A DNA stretch of 64,000 nt from Flavobacterium sp. N2270 (GCF_025947225.1 NZ_CP110005.1:248001-312000), one strand, 5' to 3'. Shown: positions 16,784 through 27,057, numbered from the stretch's first letter. The notes: a model not told the origin generated them from the sequence alone. Numbers and translations are program-made.

Positions 16784-17461
16784 CTATGGAGTTGTTGATG
16801 AAACCTGTAAAACTTTTCCGTTATAAAATTTATTTCCGGCTAACGAAAAGTCGTGAATATAGTTTGCCATTTCTTTTGCTGAAATTGGCGCTTCATATCC
16901 TGGAAAAGCTTCTTGTAGCATTTCGGTATTTACAGCTCCAAGAGCTAAAACATTAAAAGCAAAACCTTGTTCTTTATATTCTTCAGCTAATAATTCAGAC
17001 AATGTAATTACCGCACCTTTACTAGAAGAGTAAGCTGCTAAACCTGGAAACTTCATGCTTCCTTGAATTCCGCCCATAGAACTAATTGTAACAACATGAC
17101 TCCCTTTTTGCATAAATGGAATACAAACACGTGTTAATTCGGCCACAGCAAAAACATTTACTTTATACACATTTTCAAAATCGGTAAAAGAAATTTCTTC
17201 AAATGGTTTATTCAATAAACTTCCTGCATTGTTAATAACTATATCGACTTTTTTCCATGTTGACTTTAGAAAATTATCCACTTGAACAAATTGCTCTTTA
17301 TCTGACATATCAATTGAAAGACAAGTGATGTTTTGGTGCTTAATAAATTCTGGAGGTGTTTTTCTAGAAATAGCCAAAACCTGATGACCTTCATTAGCAA
17401 ATTGCAAAGCCAGTTCGTAGCCAATTCCTCTAGAAGTTCCTGTTATAATTATGTTTTTCAT
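16784..17461 (-). CDS. Short-chain dehydrogenase/reductase
   Basis: 225 residues, classical SDR. TGTSRGIG (residues 7-14) binds the cofactor, NNAG is at 77-80, and the catalytic residues Ser128, Tyr144 and Lys148 (YSSSK) are all there. The substrate cannot be inferred. The start codon shares a base with the stop of the M28 peptidase gene (TAATG at 17459-17463), so it is translationally coupled. Confidence 0.92.
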   Translation of the reverse strand: MKNIIITGTSRGIGYELALQFANEGHQVLAISRKTPPEFIKHQNITCLSIDMSDKEQFVQVDNFLKSTWKKVDIVINNAGSLLNKPFEEISFTDFENVYKVNVFAVAELTRVCIPFMQKGSHVVTISSMGGIQGSMKFPGLAAYSSSKGAVITLSELLAEEYKEQGFAFNVLALGAVNTEMLQEAFPGYEAPISAKEMANYIHDFSLAGNKFYNGKVLQVSSTTP

Positions 17462-18429
17462 TATTTTTTTAATTGAATTTCTTTAGTATCTGCGTTCATC
17501 ATTTTTTCTAAAACAGGAATCGTTTTATTTATCACATTTGTAATATGAGCCGTATCCATTAACTCAAATTCATCATCTGGTTGGTGATAAAAATCGAAGT
17601 TTTCAAAGTCGAAAGTTGAAACCGTTTGAGCTGGCACATCAAATTCGGTATAAAACGGATAATTATCTGAAGCCCTGAACAATTGATATTGTGTTTCAGC
17701 AGGAATATATCCTATTAATTTTTCACTTGCATATTCATTCATAATTTGCGCCATATTACTTCTCCCAAAACCAGTTAAATACAAGAGCATATCATCTCTA
17801 TTCATTTTAACGCCAATCATTTCATAATTGAACATAAAATACAAATCTATATTTTGATCATTTAATTTCTTTGCTAAATGTTTCGAACCTAACAATCCTT
17901 TTTCTTCTGCAGAGAAAAACACAAACAATACACTTCTTTTATTCGTTTTACTTTTAGCAAAATACTTCATTACCTCAGTTACAGCCGTTGTACCTGAAGC
18001 ATTATCATTTGCGCCATTCCCAATATCATCACCGTTAACTGCTGCTATTTTACCTATATGATCATAATGTGCACCAATAATTACAAACTCATCTTTTAGT
18101 TTTAAATCAGTTCCTTCTATATAACCTACAATATTATAAGAAGTTTTACTAAAGTTTGAAAGCGTATCGCGATAGGTTTTGAAATAAGGTTTTACTCCGT
18201 TTTCTTTTAGCATATTTTCTAAAAAAACACTCGCTTTTTCAATTCCTTCACTACCAGAATCTCTTCCTTCTAAATCATCTGAAGCTAAAAAAGATAATGT
18301 TTTGGCAACATTTTCTGGCTTTGAAAAATTGATTATTGAAACAGCATTTGTTTCTTTCGAATCATTAACTACTTGATTGGTTTTACAAGAAAGCACTAAA
18401 AGCGCAGCAAGAAATAAGAAATTCTTCAT
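17461..18429 (-). CDS. M28 family zinc peptidase, lipoprotein
   Basis: 322 residues. A lipoprotein signal peptide ends in LVLSC with Cys15 as the lipidated residue, so the enzyme is periplasmic or outer-membrane bound. Zinc ligands of the M28 family are visible in GAHYDHIG, GANDNASGT and SAEEKGLLGS. Family members are aminopeptidases or glutaminyl cyclases; this one keeps a normal EE catalytic pair, so peptidase is likely. It opens the minus-strand run that ends with DUF389. The terminator of pdhC lies about 20 bases upstream of it. Confidence 0.9.
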   Translation of the reverse strand: MKNFLFLAALLVLSCKTNQVVNDSKETNAVSIINFSKPENVAKTLSFLASDDLEGRDSGSEGIEKASVFLENMLKENGVKPYFKTYRDTLSNFSKTSYNIVGYIEGTDLKLKDEFVIIGAHYDHIGKIAAVNGDDIGNGANDNASGTTAVTEVMKYFAKSKTNKRSVLFVFFSAEEKGLLGSKHLAKKLNDQNIDLYFMFNYEMIGVKMNRDDMLLYLTGFGRSNMAQIMNEYASEKLIGYIPAETQYQLFRASDNYPFYTEFDVPAQTVSTFDFENFDFYHQPDDEFELMDTAHITNVINKTIPVLEKMMNADTKEIQLKK

Positions 18430-18450
18430 AAAATCTATTTTTGTAAAAAT

Positions 18451-18479
18451 AAAAAAATCCCAACAAATGTTGGGATTTT
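18451..18479 (-). terminator. Intrinsic terminator after pdhC
   Basis: Stem AAAATCCCAAC with GTTGGGATTTT around a 4-base loop. On the minus strand it is followed by a T run (seven A on the plus strand at 18451-18457). It lies about 23 bases after the pdhC stop. Confidence 0.85.
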
Positions 18480-18501
18480 AAATATAAATATTAACTATAA
18501 T

Positions 18502-20121
18502 TTATGCTAACATAGTAACAGGATTTTCCATAAACGCTTTAAACGTTTGTAAGAATTGAGCTCCTGTTGCACCATCTACCGTTCTGTGGTCGCAAGCTAA
18601 AGTAACAACCATTGTATTACCTACAACAATTTGTCCGTTTTTAACCACTGGTTTTTCAACAATTGCACCAACTGATAAAATTGCTGAATTGGGTTGATTG
18701 ATGATTGAAGTAAATGATTGTATACCAAACATTCCTAAATTAGAAATTGTAAACGTACTTCCTTCCATTTCTGAAGGCTGAATTTTTTTAGATTTTGCTT
18801 TCCCTGCTAAATCTTTCACAGAAGCACCAATTTGAGACAAACTCATTTGGTCTGTAAATTTCAAAACAGGAACCATTAAACCATCTTCAACAGCTACGGC
18901 AACACCAATATTCACATGGTGATTGATTACCATTGCGTCTTCTCTCCATTGAGAATTTACTTGTGGATGTTTTTTCAACGCCATTGCTGACGCTTTAACT
19001 ACCATATCATTAAAAGACACTTTTGTATCTGGCAAAGTATTGATTACTCCTCTTGATGCAATTGCATTGTCCATATCTAACTCAATTGTTAAATAATAAT
19101 GAGGTGCAGTAAATTTAGATTCAGCTAAACGACGCGCAATAGTTTTACGCATTTGAGAATTTTTAATTTCCTCTTGAAACATTTCTCCAGCTGGTACAAA
19201 TGGTTGCACTGCAGCAACAGCATTTGTAGCTTGGTTTACCGCTTGAGCAGAGGTTGGATAAACTTGTTGTGAAGGAGTAAAGTTTTCAACATCACTTTTC
19301 ACAATTCTTCCATTTTCTCCAGAGCCCGAAACTTGCGCTAAATTAATTCCTTTTTCTTGTGCTATTTTTTTTGCTAACGGTGAAGCTAAAATTCTTCCTC
19401 CATCATTTACTACAACCGCAACATTTGAAGGCGTATTTGAGTTTATAATAGGAGTTTCTGAAACAGCCTTTTTTGGCGCTTCAGATGATGCACCACCAAC
19501 TTTATAGTTAGCTGCGATAGCAGAAACATCAGTTCCAGCAGGGCCTAAAATTGCTAAAATAGAATCTACAGGAGCAGTTTTTCCTTCTTCAACACCAATA
19601 TACAATAATGTGCCTGCATTAAAAGATTCAAACTCCATTGTAGCTTTGTCAGTTTCAATTTCTGCAAGAATATCTCCTTCTGAAACTAAGTCTCCAATTT
19701 TTTTCAACCAAGTTGCAACAGTTCCATCAGTCATTGTATCACTTAGCCTTGGCATAGTAACTACAATAACTCCCTCAGGTACTTTTATATCTAGATTTTC
19801 TGAAACAACATCTTGTTTTATTTCTTCTTCATTAGCTGGTTTAGATGTAGAAGCCTTACTTAATAATGCAGAAATATCTTCTCCTTCTTTTCCAATAATA
19901 GCCAATAAAGAATCAACAGGTGCAGATTCACCTTCTTGAATTCCAATATACAATAAAGTACCTGAATTAAAAGATTCAAACTCCATTGTTGCTTTATCTG
20001 TTTCAATTTCAGCAAGCATATCTCCTTCTGAAATTTTATCACCAACTTTTTTAAGCCAAGTTGCTACAACTCCTTCAGTCATTGTATCGCTCAAACGCGG
20101 CATTGTAATAATTTCTGCCAT
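18502..20121 (-). CDS. pdhC: Pyruvate dehydrogenase complex, dihydrolipoamide acetyltransferase (E2)
   Basis: 539 residues. Two lipoyl domains are present, with lipoyl lysines Lys43 and Lys159, each in ETDKATMEF. A peripheral subunit-binding domain follows (residues about 245 to 285, ASPLAKKIAQEKG), and then the catalytic acyltransferase domain with His512 and Asp516 in DHRTVDG. Linkers between them are Ala/Pro/Ser/Thr-rich. It transfers the acetyl group to CoA at the centre of the complex. It is three bases behind pdhA; the E1 beta gene is not adjacent. Confidence 0.97.
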   Translation of the reverse strand: MAEIITMPRLSDTMTEGVVATWLKKVGDKISEGDMLAEIETDKATMEFESFNSGTLLYIGIQEGESAPVDSLLAIIGKEGEDISALLSKASTSKPANEEEIKQDVVSENLDIKVPEGVIVVTMPRLSDTMTDGTVATWLKKIGDLVSEGDILAEIETDKATMEFESFNAGTLLYIGVEEGKTAPVDSILAILGPAGTDVSAIAANYKVGGASSEAPKKAVSETPIINSNTPSNVAVVVNDGGRILASPLAKKIAQEKGINLAQVSGSGENGRIVKSDVENFTPSQQVYPTSAQAVNQATNAVAAVQPFVPAGEMFQEEIKNSQMRKTIARRLAESKFTAPHYYLTIELDMDNAIASRGVINTLPDTKVSFNDMVVKASAMALKKHPQVNSQWREDAMVINHHVNIGVAVAVEDGLMVPVLKFTDQMSLSQIGASVKDLAGKAKSKKIQPSEMEGSTFTISNLGMFGIQSFTSIINQPNSAILSVGAIVEKPVVKNGQIVVGNTMVVTLACDHRTVDGATGAQFLQTFKAFMENPVTMLA

Positions 20122-20124
20122 AGC

Positions 20125-21123
20125 TTATAATTTATGAGGAATGAATGGGTAATTTTCTTGTTCGTAAACAACATCATACAGTTGCTGAACATCTGGATAA
20201 TCAGATTCTTCAGCAAATGTTGCACATTCTTCAACTAAATCCTTTACTCTTTGATCAATTTCTTCAATTTCACTTTCAGAAGCATAATTGTTTTCTTTGA
20301 TAATATCTAATATCTGCGTAATAGGGTCGATTTTTTTATATTCTTCTACTTCATCTTTAGTTCTATAAAGTTGAGCATCAGACATAGAGTGACCTCTATA
20401 ACGGTATGTTTTCATTTCTAAGAATGTTGGTCCATCACCACGACGTGCTCTTTCCATAGCTTCGTGCATAGCTTCTGCAACCTTTACAGGGTTCATAGCA
20501 TCTACAGGACCACAAGGCATTTCGTAACCTAAACCTAATTTCCAAATATCGGTATGATTTGCTGTTCTTTCAACAGAAGTTCCCATTGCATATCCATTGT
20601 TTTCAACAATAAATACAACTGGTAGTTTCCATAACATGGCCATATTAAAAGCTTCATGTAAAGATCCTTGACGAGCAGCTCCATCTCCAAAATAAGTTAA
20701 TGTTACCCCTCCTGTTTCAAAATATTTATCTGCAAAAGCAATTCCTGCCCCAACTGGAATTTGAGCTCCAACAATTCCATGCCCTCCATAAAAGCCATGC
20801 TCTTTTGAAAAGATATGCATTGATCCACCCATTCCTTTTGAAGTACCAGTAACTTTTCCTAATAATTCAGCCATAACATTTCTTGGGTCTACACCCATAC
20901 CAATAGGCTGAACGTGATTACGGTAAGCTGTAATCATTTTATCTTTTGACAAGTCCATAGCATGAAGTGCTCCTGCTAAAACCGCTTCTTGACCATTATA
21001 TAAATGAAGAAATCCTCTTACTTTTTGTTGAATATATAGCGCAGCCAGCTTGTCTTCAAACTTTCTCCACAATTGCATATCCTCATACCACTTAAGGTAA
21101 ACCTCTTTTGTTATTGGTTTCAT
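20125..21123 (-). CDS. pdhA: Pyruvate dehydrogenase E1 component, alpha subunit
   Basis: 332 residues. The thiamine-diphosphate motif is GDG at 146-148 with NN at 175-176. RYRGHSMSD is the phosphorylation-loop region of the alpha subunit. It decarboxylates pyruvate together with a separate beta subunit (not in this window). Co-transcribed with pdhC. Upstream on the minus strand TACCTTTTTG at 21172-21181 could be a -7 element, but the spacing to a -33 element is loose. Confidence 0.97.
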   Translation of the reverse strand: MKPITKEVYLKWYEDMQLWRKFEDKLAALYIQQKVRGFLHLYNGQEAVLAGALHAMDLSKDKMITAYRNHVQPIGMGVDPRNVMAELLGKVTGTSKGMGGSMHIFSKEHGFYGGHGIVGAQIPVGAGIAFADKYFETGGVTLTYFGDGAARQGSLHEAFNMAMLWKLPVVFIVENNGYAMGTSVERTANHTDIWKLGLGYEMPCGPVDAMNPVKVAEAMHEAMERARRGDGPTFLEMKTYRYRGHSMSDAQLYRTKDEVEEYKKIDPITQILDIIKENNYASESEIEEIDQRVKDLVEECATFAEESDYPDVQQLYDVVYEQENYPFIPHKL

Positions 21124-21248
21124 TATTTTTTAATTAAATTGAATTTTGCACTCATCGCTATTCAGATGTTACAAAAAGGTACAAAAAGCAAAAATACTAC
21201 TTACAAGCTTATTGAAAAAATAAATTTTGTTTTTTTTACAACAATTAA

Positions 21249-21731
21249 CTACAAATATTTTTTATCAAACATAAACGGAAGTATGTTCTTTAAAGAATTT
21301 GATTTATATATTTTTCCTTTTCCTCCCATAAAATATATTTCTATATCCTGATCTTGCTTAATTTCATACTCGGCTATTGACTGCCTACAAGAGCCACATG
21401 GAGGAATTGGCTGTTCTAAATCTCTATCGACAGGTGATGCTGATATAAACAACTTTAAAATTTTAGCATCTGGATAATTAGCTCCTGCATAAAATATAGC
21501 TACTCTTTCTGCACACAATCCAGATGGATAAGCTGCATTTTCTTGGTTTGAACCTTCCACAACTTTGCCATTATCTAAAAGAATTGCGCAACCTACTGTA
21601 AATTTTGAATATGGCGCATAGGCTTTTTTTCTAGCCAGTATAGCTAATTGCATCATTTTTTGAGAAGAAGCATCCAACTCATTTAAATTTTCATACTCCA
21701 CGAATGAAGTTGTTATTGTAATTTCTTTCAT
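21249..21731 (-). CDS. cdd: Cytidine deaminase
   Basis: 160 residues from the ATG at 21731; an in-frame start at 21752 lies inside the porV terminator and is rejected. The catalytic Glu75 sits in CAER and the zinc ligands are Cys73, Cys112 and Cys115 (PPCGSC). It deaminates cytidine and deoxycytidine for pyrimidine salvage. It is downstream of porV, with a terminator between, so it is probably transcribed on its own. Confidence 0.95.
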   Translation of the reverse strand: MKEITITTSFVEYENLNELDASSQKMMQLAILARKKAYAPYSKFTVGCAILLDNGKVVEGSNQENAAYPSGLCAERVAIFYAGANYPDAKILKLFISASPVDRDLEQPIPPCGSCRQSIAEYEIKQDQDIEIYFMGGKGKIYKSNSLKNILPFMFDKKYL

Positions 21732-21739
21732 GTTTAGGG

Positions 21740-21774
21740 AAAAAAAATCCAAATTCTAATTAAGAATTTGGATT
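21740..21774 (-). terminator. Intrinsic terminator after porV
   Basis: Perfect 12-base-pair stem AATCCAAATTCT (21746-21757) with AGAATTTGGATT (21763-21774), a 5-base loop, and an A run at 21740-21747 that is the U tract on the minus strand. Confidence 0.9.
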
Positions 21775-21796
21775 GTATTTTTTAGTTATCTAATAA

Positions 21797-22975
21797 TTAA
21801 TATTCGTCGTATTTATCTCCAAAATTAAATGTTAGAGAAAAACGCAATGTATTTTCTAATGGATTTCTTACTTTAGAAGCAGAGAATAAATATGATACAT
21901 CAATTTTTACAATATTATATTTAAATCCAGCTCCTAATGTAAAGAATTTTCTAGCTCCTTTAACCTCACTTTCGTGAAAATAACCAGTTCTTAAAGCAAA
22001 TGAATCTTGATACCAATACTCTGCACCTAATGCATAAGTAAACTCTTTAAATTCTTCACTTAAACCGTCTGGTGCATCACCAAACGAACTAAACATTCCA
22101 CTAACCCAACTTGTTTTTCTATACTCATTATTAGCAATGGTATAATCTGTGTTATCAATTGTTCCACTTTCGTCTTCATCTCCAACTTTTGGAGGCGTTG
22201 GCACCATTAACTTAGTCGTTTCACCTGTAAGTGTAATTTTATTATACTCATCAAAAATAAAATCAAAACCAAGCCCTAATCTTAAATTAGCTGGCATAAA
22301 ATTTCCAAACTCATCGTTTCCATCATTGTTATAATTAATTTTTGGACCCATGTTTTGTAAATTAATACCTGCTCTCCATCGACCATTAAAATCATTATAA
22401 GCAACCTCTTCTGATTGATAAAATGCCGCAATATCTACGGCAAAACTTGTTGCCGCTTTAGCATCACTATTATCTGTAGCAATTTGTAAATTTGAACGCA
22501 CAAAACGAGCTCCAATACCCATAGCGAATTGATCACTCAACTTCAGAGAGTATGAACCGTCCAAAGCCAACTCATTTGGGTTCACGGTAGTAGTTTCCTG
22601 CCCTAAGTTATTAGTTAATTGAATATCTCCTAAACCAAAATAACGGAAAGAGGTTGCAAAAGCACTTCTTTCATTTATTCTATTATAATATGTTATTTGA
22701 CCTAACGAAATATCATTTGCAATACTTGTTAAATATGGAGTATAACTTATAGAAAAACCTTGTTTATCTAACGAAAAAGCATATTTAGCCGGATTATGTT
22801 GCTGCGAAAAAACATCTGCTGATGTTGCAACTCCCATATCTCCCATACCCGCAGAACGAGCATCTGCAGCAATAAGCAGGAAAGGCACCCCAGTAGTAAT
22901 TACTCTATTTTCATCCTGAGCAGAAATGTTCTGGAAAGTTAAAATTAAGGTTAAAAAAAACGCAATCTTTTTCAT
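21797..22975 (-). CDS. porV: Type IX secretion system outer membrane protein PorV (LptO)
   Basis: 392 residues. A signal peptide of 19 residues is followed by QDENRVITTG, and ADARSAGMGDMGVATSADVFS is the family's N-terminal hallmark. The rest is a beta-barrel with a terminal strand ending in an aromatic residue. PorV carries cargo from the translocon to the PorU sortase. It has its own promoter within the end of porU, besides possible read-through from it. A strong terminator follows. Confidence 0.96.
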   Translation of the reverse strand: MKKIAFFLTLILTFQNISAQDENRVITTGVPFLLIAADARSAGMGDMGVATSADVFSQQHNPAKYAFSLDKQGFSISYTPYLTSIANDISLGQITYYNRINERSAFATSFRYFGLGDIQLTNNLGQETTTVNPNELALDGSYSLKLSDQFAMGIGARFVRSNLQIATDNSDAKAATSFAVDIAAFYQSEEVAYNDFNGRWRAGINLQNMGPKINYNNDGNDEFGNFMPANLRLGLGFDFIFDEYNKITLTGETTKLMVPTPPKVGDEDESGTIDNTDYTIANNEYRKTSWVSGMFSSFGDAPDGLSEEFKEFTYALGAEYWYQDSFALRTGYFHESEVKGARKFFTLGAGFKYNIVKIDVSYLFSASKVRNPLENTLRFSLTFNFGDKYDEY

Positions 22976-22997
22976 TTAGTATTTTAATTTAATTGAA

Positions 22998-23028
22998 CAA
23001 ATATAATATTTTATTATAGGATTACAAG
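22998..23028 (-). promoter_or_regulatory. Promoter of porV inside the 3' end of porU
   Basis: On the minus strand CTTG (23025-23028), a 19-base spacer and TATATTTG (22998-23005). The CTTG uses the Leu and Val codons at the end of porU. The ATG of porV follows 23 bases after the -7 element. Confidence 0.6.
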
Positions 23029-26000
23029 TTTCTCGTATTTTTCTGTTTTTTTACCCGTTGTAGTTGAGCGAACAGTTAGCTTGTAAATATAAACCCCTTT
23101 TCCTATTTTATCTCCAAAGTCATCCTTTCCGTCCCATGTTATTTCTCTACACAAAAAACCATCAGTAACCACTTGTTGATTTATTGTTTTTACTAGTTTT
23201 CCTGAAATAGTTAAAATTTGCACCTGTACGTCTAATGGCTCAAATGGCATATTGTGAGAAAACCAAAATTCAGTATAACTAACAAATGGGTTTGGATAAT
23301 TTAAAACTTTTTCTATTCTTAAACCATCTTCATTACAAACGGCATTAAACTGAATTTCTTGTGTTATTAAGTTATTATATACATCCCAAGCTTTAAAAAG
23401 AATAGTATGCATGCCCGATTCTAAATCCCTAAACGGGAAACGAACTTTACCTTTGGTGTAATCGTTATTTTCTGTTTCATAATAATCATTTAAAACGTAA
23501 GGATTTGACTCATCACCATCTAAAATAGCAACTATATCATGACCAATACCACTTGCTGTATTGATTCCGTTTTCATCTTCTAAAAAAGCAAGTAAGTAAG
23601 GTGAGCAATTAGTAATTCCTCCTGAAGCAAAACTTTCGTCATTCATGTACAACCTTACAGTTGGCGGAGTATTATCCGCAGGAGCACTTGTATTAACGCC
23701 ACCAATTTGAATATCTGTATTATAACCCGTCTGATCTTCTAAAACAGTATTACTTCTTTTAGAATAAAAACTAATTTTTCCGTTCCCAATAGGAATTCTA
23801 ATATCCTGAGGAACGACAAAACTTAAATCGAATTTACCATTAACAACAGAAGCATTTCCCCTAAAAATAGTTTCTCCAAGTGTTGTGAAATCCATAATTA
23901 TTAATTGACCAGAACTATTAGTTGTACCATTATTTCCTAATGTACTTCTATTGATTTCTTTATCGAAAATTTGAACTGCCAAATCTCCGTTATAATCAGA
24001 AATCAAATTATCAGATTCATCTACAACTTCGCCCGAAACTTTCATTAAACTTAAGGCACTAAACACATCATTTGGCAAACTCACGTCTACATCATTAACT
24101 TTGGTTAAAACTACTTTAGACTTAGGAATTGCTAACTTTAATGCAGGGTCACCTATGTAAAAGACAACTCGCCTATTATCTGAACCTGTTCTTAACTTAG
24201 TTAAACGCAAAGCCTCTGCAATAGTAGGATAATTAGTTGACCCAAATGCATACAACTCTTCACTAAGTATATTATTCATTGTAAAACCAGTAGTAACACC
24301 AATTTGCCTTGTGGTTGCAATTAAACTAATCGCACCGCCGCTTGTATTCCAATACATATATTCACCTCCAGTAAACCTGTTTGGATCATCAAAACGAGTA
24401 AATTCACATGTTATTGTAACAAATAAAGGATACCTGTATTTATTTGTTAAATTTTGAGCATCAATTTTTTCAAATAAACGCTCTCTGCCCAAAGACTCTT
24501 CATTTCCATGTCCGAAATAATTAAAAACTAAAGCTCCAAGCTCTAAATTATCTAAAAAATCTGCTTTTGCTTCTGGATATCTTTCACCTCCAGCGGCAAC
24601 TTGCTGAATATAAGCGTCTGTATGTATTTTTTTTACATTTACAAATGGTTTTTGATCCACTAAAGTATTTGCTAAATCATCTAAGCCAAACTGAAGTGTT
24701 GCATCTGTAGCATCATCTGCATCATCAGAATAAATGACATAATTATTTCTCCATCTTCCATACGATTCTTCATCATGATATTCAATCACTTTGTCAACCA
24801 TTTCATTTGCTTGTTGCACTGACGAAACTAACATTCTACCTACTGCAATATCAATACCGTCTGCACCACTTAACATTGTACCTTCTGAATCATCCATAAG
24901 CCCGTAAAAATCATCAGACATAAAAGACAAGTACAAAGAAAAATTAGAAATATTATTAGTTTCGCTTGCCAATGGGTTAAAACCGTGAAAAACAGGAACA
25001 ATGTTAGTATTACTTGATAATCTATTTTTATAATCGTAAGATGCGTCGCCAAATAAATTGACATACTTAACTCTATTTGAAACATTCGAAGCATTTTGAT
25101 AAACATACTTTATAAAGTTTCTTATTGCTGCAACATCTTGTTTTCCTGAACTAAATTCCTGATAAATACTTTCAATGCTTACCACTTTAACCTTCATTCC
25201 GGAATTCAACCTATGAAAATCGGCCAATCTTTCTGCAGGTGTAAATAAATTATTTGGTGTAATAATTAAATAATCAATATCCTCAAAGACACCTGAATTA
25301 TTAAGAAAAATAGTCCCTTTAAGGTTTTGATTAGAAACTAACGTATTCGTTTCTTTTAAAGGCGAGTAAGTATCTGAAAAATCAACTGCAATATATTTTT
25401 TTTCAGTACCTAAATTTACTTTAAAACTGAAATTAGAACCTGACGAATTAATATAATTTTGAACATTAAAACGATCTGTTACATCCCAAACCTCATTAAT
25501 ATTACTTGCATTAGTAAAATTATATTGTCCAACACCAATATTTGATAACTGTTGATTATTAAAAAATGGAAACTGCTCTCCAAATCCAGACAAATTCCTT
25601 ACAGTCGTCAATCTAATAAAATCTAAATAACCATTTGATGATGGAACTCCACCATTGTTATAAGTTAGATTTAAACTTATTGTTGATGACGACGAAGTAA
25701 AACTAGCATTTAAAGCACTTTCGTAACCCTCAACACCGCTAAACGCAACCAAAGTAGGAAAAGTTAAACTTCCAATTGTTTGATTATTAGCCTCTACATC
25801 AAAAGAAGATACTCCGTAGGACTTTGAAGCAAAGTTTATCTTCAACCCAACAGGAGATGAAAGATCTAAATTCGGAATTAAAAACTCAAAAATTTGCTCA
25901 TTATTAATATTGAACTGTTCTCCAAACCATCTTCGACCAACTTTACCTGCATTAACTAAGTCCTTCTCGTATGTTATAACATCATTATAATTTGTAAAAC

Positions 26001-26886
26001 TAAAACTTGGAGCTGCCGTTGGCTCTATAGCGGAAGCTATTCTTTTACCAGAACCAGATGACGTCGTAACATAAAAATAAGATTTATCAGAAAATAAATT
26101 GACACTAGTTAAACTTTCTGTGTTCCAAGTATCTACGCCCTCAGCATAAAAAAGAATAAAATCAGAATCGTTAAAAACGCCGTCATCTTCACCTACAAAT
26201 TTAATAGCATTTTCTTCCAAATCACTAGGGTAAGAAGTACTATTTAACAACGGTAACATTCTACCACCATTGCCATATATTTTGATATTTCTTGGATCTC
26301 CCGAAACATTAACACCTAAAGACTGTAAAAAACTTTTTGATAACTTATATACCCCTGATTTCTCAACATAAAACCTATGCCATGTTCCAGAACTTAAAAC
26401 AGAATTAGTAATTGAATTAACAACTAATGAATTATTTCTTAAATTATTATTATAAGTAAAATTAAAACTAAAAGAAATAATTTTCTTTAAAACACCATTT
26501 TCATTAATAATAGGAGACAATTTTAAAACAGAATAAATATCTTCTCTTGCTTTTACAGACTCAATAGAATATTTCAACTGATTAGGCAGTTTAGAAATAT
26601 CGAGATTTTTAAGATAAGTAGATGGGATTATCTCATATTTAATAGAATTAATATCCAATGAAGAAGAATCAATAAAACCGTTACTTTTAAATAAATAACT
26701 TAAACCAATTGTTTTATTAGGGATATTTAACTCAAAATAATTATTGTCAAATCGCGGGAACTCAAAATAAACATCATCTCCGAGATATTGAACAGAATTA
26801 CTCCAAGTTAAAGAAATATTAGTCTGATTTTGAGAATAGATAACCCCAAAAAGAAAAAACATAAAGTAAATAAAAATCTTTTTCAT
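23014..26886 (-). CDS. porU: Type IX secretion system sortase PorU
   Basis: 1290 residues from the ATG at 26886; a TTG three codons upstream is the only extension. The C25 gingipain-like peptidase domain holds His793 (NYFGHGNE) and Cys827 (TCEFTRFDDP). The region around LFGDASYDYKNR precedes them. The C-terminal 85 residues (NYPNPFVSYTEF onward) resemble a type IX sorting domain. PorU removes the C-terminal signal of cargo proteins and links them to lipopolysaccharide at the cell surface. Signal peptide at the N-terminus (FIYFMFFLFGVIYSQ). It is directly followed by porV and divergent from gldJ. Confidence 0.96.
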   Translation of the reverse strand: MKKIFIYFMFFLFGVIYSQNQTNISLTWSNSVQYLGDDVYFEFPRFDNNYFELNIPNKTIGLSYLFKSNGFIDSSSLDINSIKYEIIPSTYLKNLDISKLPNQLKYSIESVKAREDIYSVLKLSPIINENGVLKKIISFSFNFTYNNNLRNNSLVVNSITNSVLSSGTWHRFYVEKSGVYKLSKSFLQSLGVNVSGDPRNIKIYGNGGRMLPLLNSTSYPSDLEENAIKFVGEDDGVFNDSDFILFYAEGVDTWNTESLTSVNLFSDKSYFYVTTSSGSGKRIASAIEPTAAPSFSFTNYNDVITYEKDLVNAGKVGRRWFGEQFNINNEQIFEFLIPNLDLSSPVGLKINFASKSYGVSSFDVEANNQTIGSLTFPTLVAFSGVEGYESALNASFTSSSSTISLNLTYNNGGVPSSNGYLDFIRLTTVRNLSGFGEQFPFFNNQQLSNIGVGQYNFTNASNINEVWDVTDRFNVQNYINSSGSNFSFKVNLGTEKKYIAVDFSDTYSPLKETNTLVSNQNLKGTIFLNNSGVFEDIDYLIITPNNLFTPAERLADFHRLNSGMKVKVVSIESIYQEFSSGKQDVAAIRNFIKYVYQNASNVSNRVKYVNLFGDASYDYKNRLSSNTNIVPVFHGFNPLASETNNISNFSLYLSFMSDDFYGLMDDSEGTMLSGADGIDIAVGRMLVSSVQQANEMVDKVIEYHDEESYGRWRNNYVIYSDDADDATDATLQFGLDDLANTLVDQKPFVNVKKIHTDAYIQQVAAGGERYPEAKADFLDNLELGALVFNYFGHGNEESLGRERLFEKIDAQNLTNKYRYPLFVTITCEFTRFDDPNRFTGGEYMYWNTSGGAISLIATTRQIGVTTGFTMNNILSEELYAFGSTNYPTIAEALRLTKLRTGSDNRRVVFYIGDPALKLAIPKSKVVLTKVNDVDVSLPNDVFSALSLMKVSGEVVDESDNLISDYNGDLAVQIFDKEINRSTLGNNGTTNSSGQLIIMDFTTLGETIFRGNASVVNGKFDLSFVVPQDIRIPIGNGKISFYSKRSNTVLEDQTGYNTDIQIGGVNTSAPADNTPPTVRLYMNDESFASGGITNCSPYLLAFLEDENGINTASGIGHDIVAILDGDESNPYVLNDYYETENNDYTKGKVRFPFRDLESGMHTILFKAWDVYNNLITQEIQFNAVCNEDGLRIEKVLNYPNPFVSYTEFWFSHNMPFEPLDVQVQILTISGKLVKTINQQVVTDGFLCREITWDGKDDFGDKIGKGVYIYKLTVRSTTTGKKTEKYEKLVIL

Positions 26887-26893
26887 TCTTAAC

Positions 26894-26923
26894 AAAACGT
26901 AGTTTTAGTATATATATTACAAA
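26894..26923 (-). promoter_or_regulatory. Possible promoter of porU
   Basis: On the minus strand TTTG (26920-26923), an 18-base spacer and TACGTTTT (26894-26901). It ends seven bases before the ATG at 26886, giving a very short leader. The -7 box deviates from TAnnTTTG in its last base, so confidence is modest. Confidence 0.35.
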
Positions 26924-27028
26924 GAGAAAAAAATAAATCAATATATCTAAATTTATACAATAAAAAAAAGGCTAAAACGTTATAAAAGAGTTAGATTAAC
27001 AAATATTTAATATTTTTTTAAAAACATG

Positions 27029-27057
27029 TTGCAAATTAATTGATAATTATTATCTTG
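27029..27057 (+). promoter_or_regulatory. Promoter of gldJ
   Basis: TTG at 27029-27031, a 19-base spacer and TATCTTG at 27051-27057, about 28 bases before the ATG. It lies in the 199-base divergent region shared with porU. Confidence 0.5.

Noticed and set aside
21732..21752. Upstream start for cdd
   Set aside because: It lies in the porV terminator; the ATG at 21731 gives the normal N-terminus.
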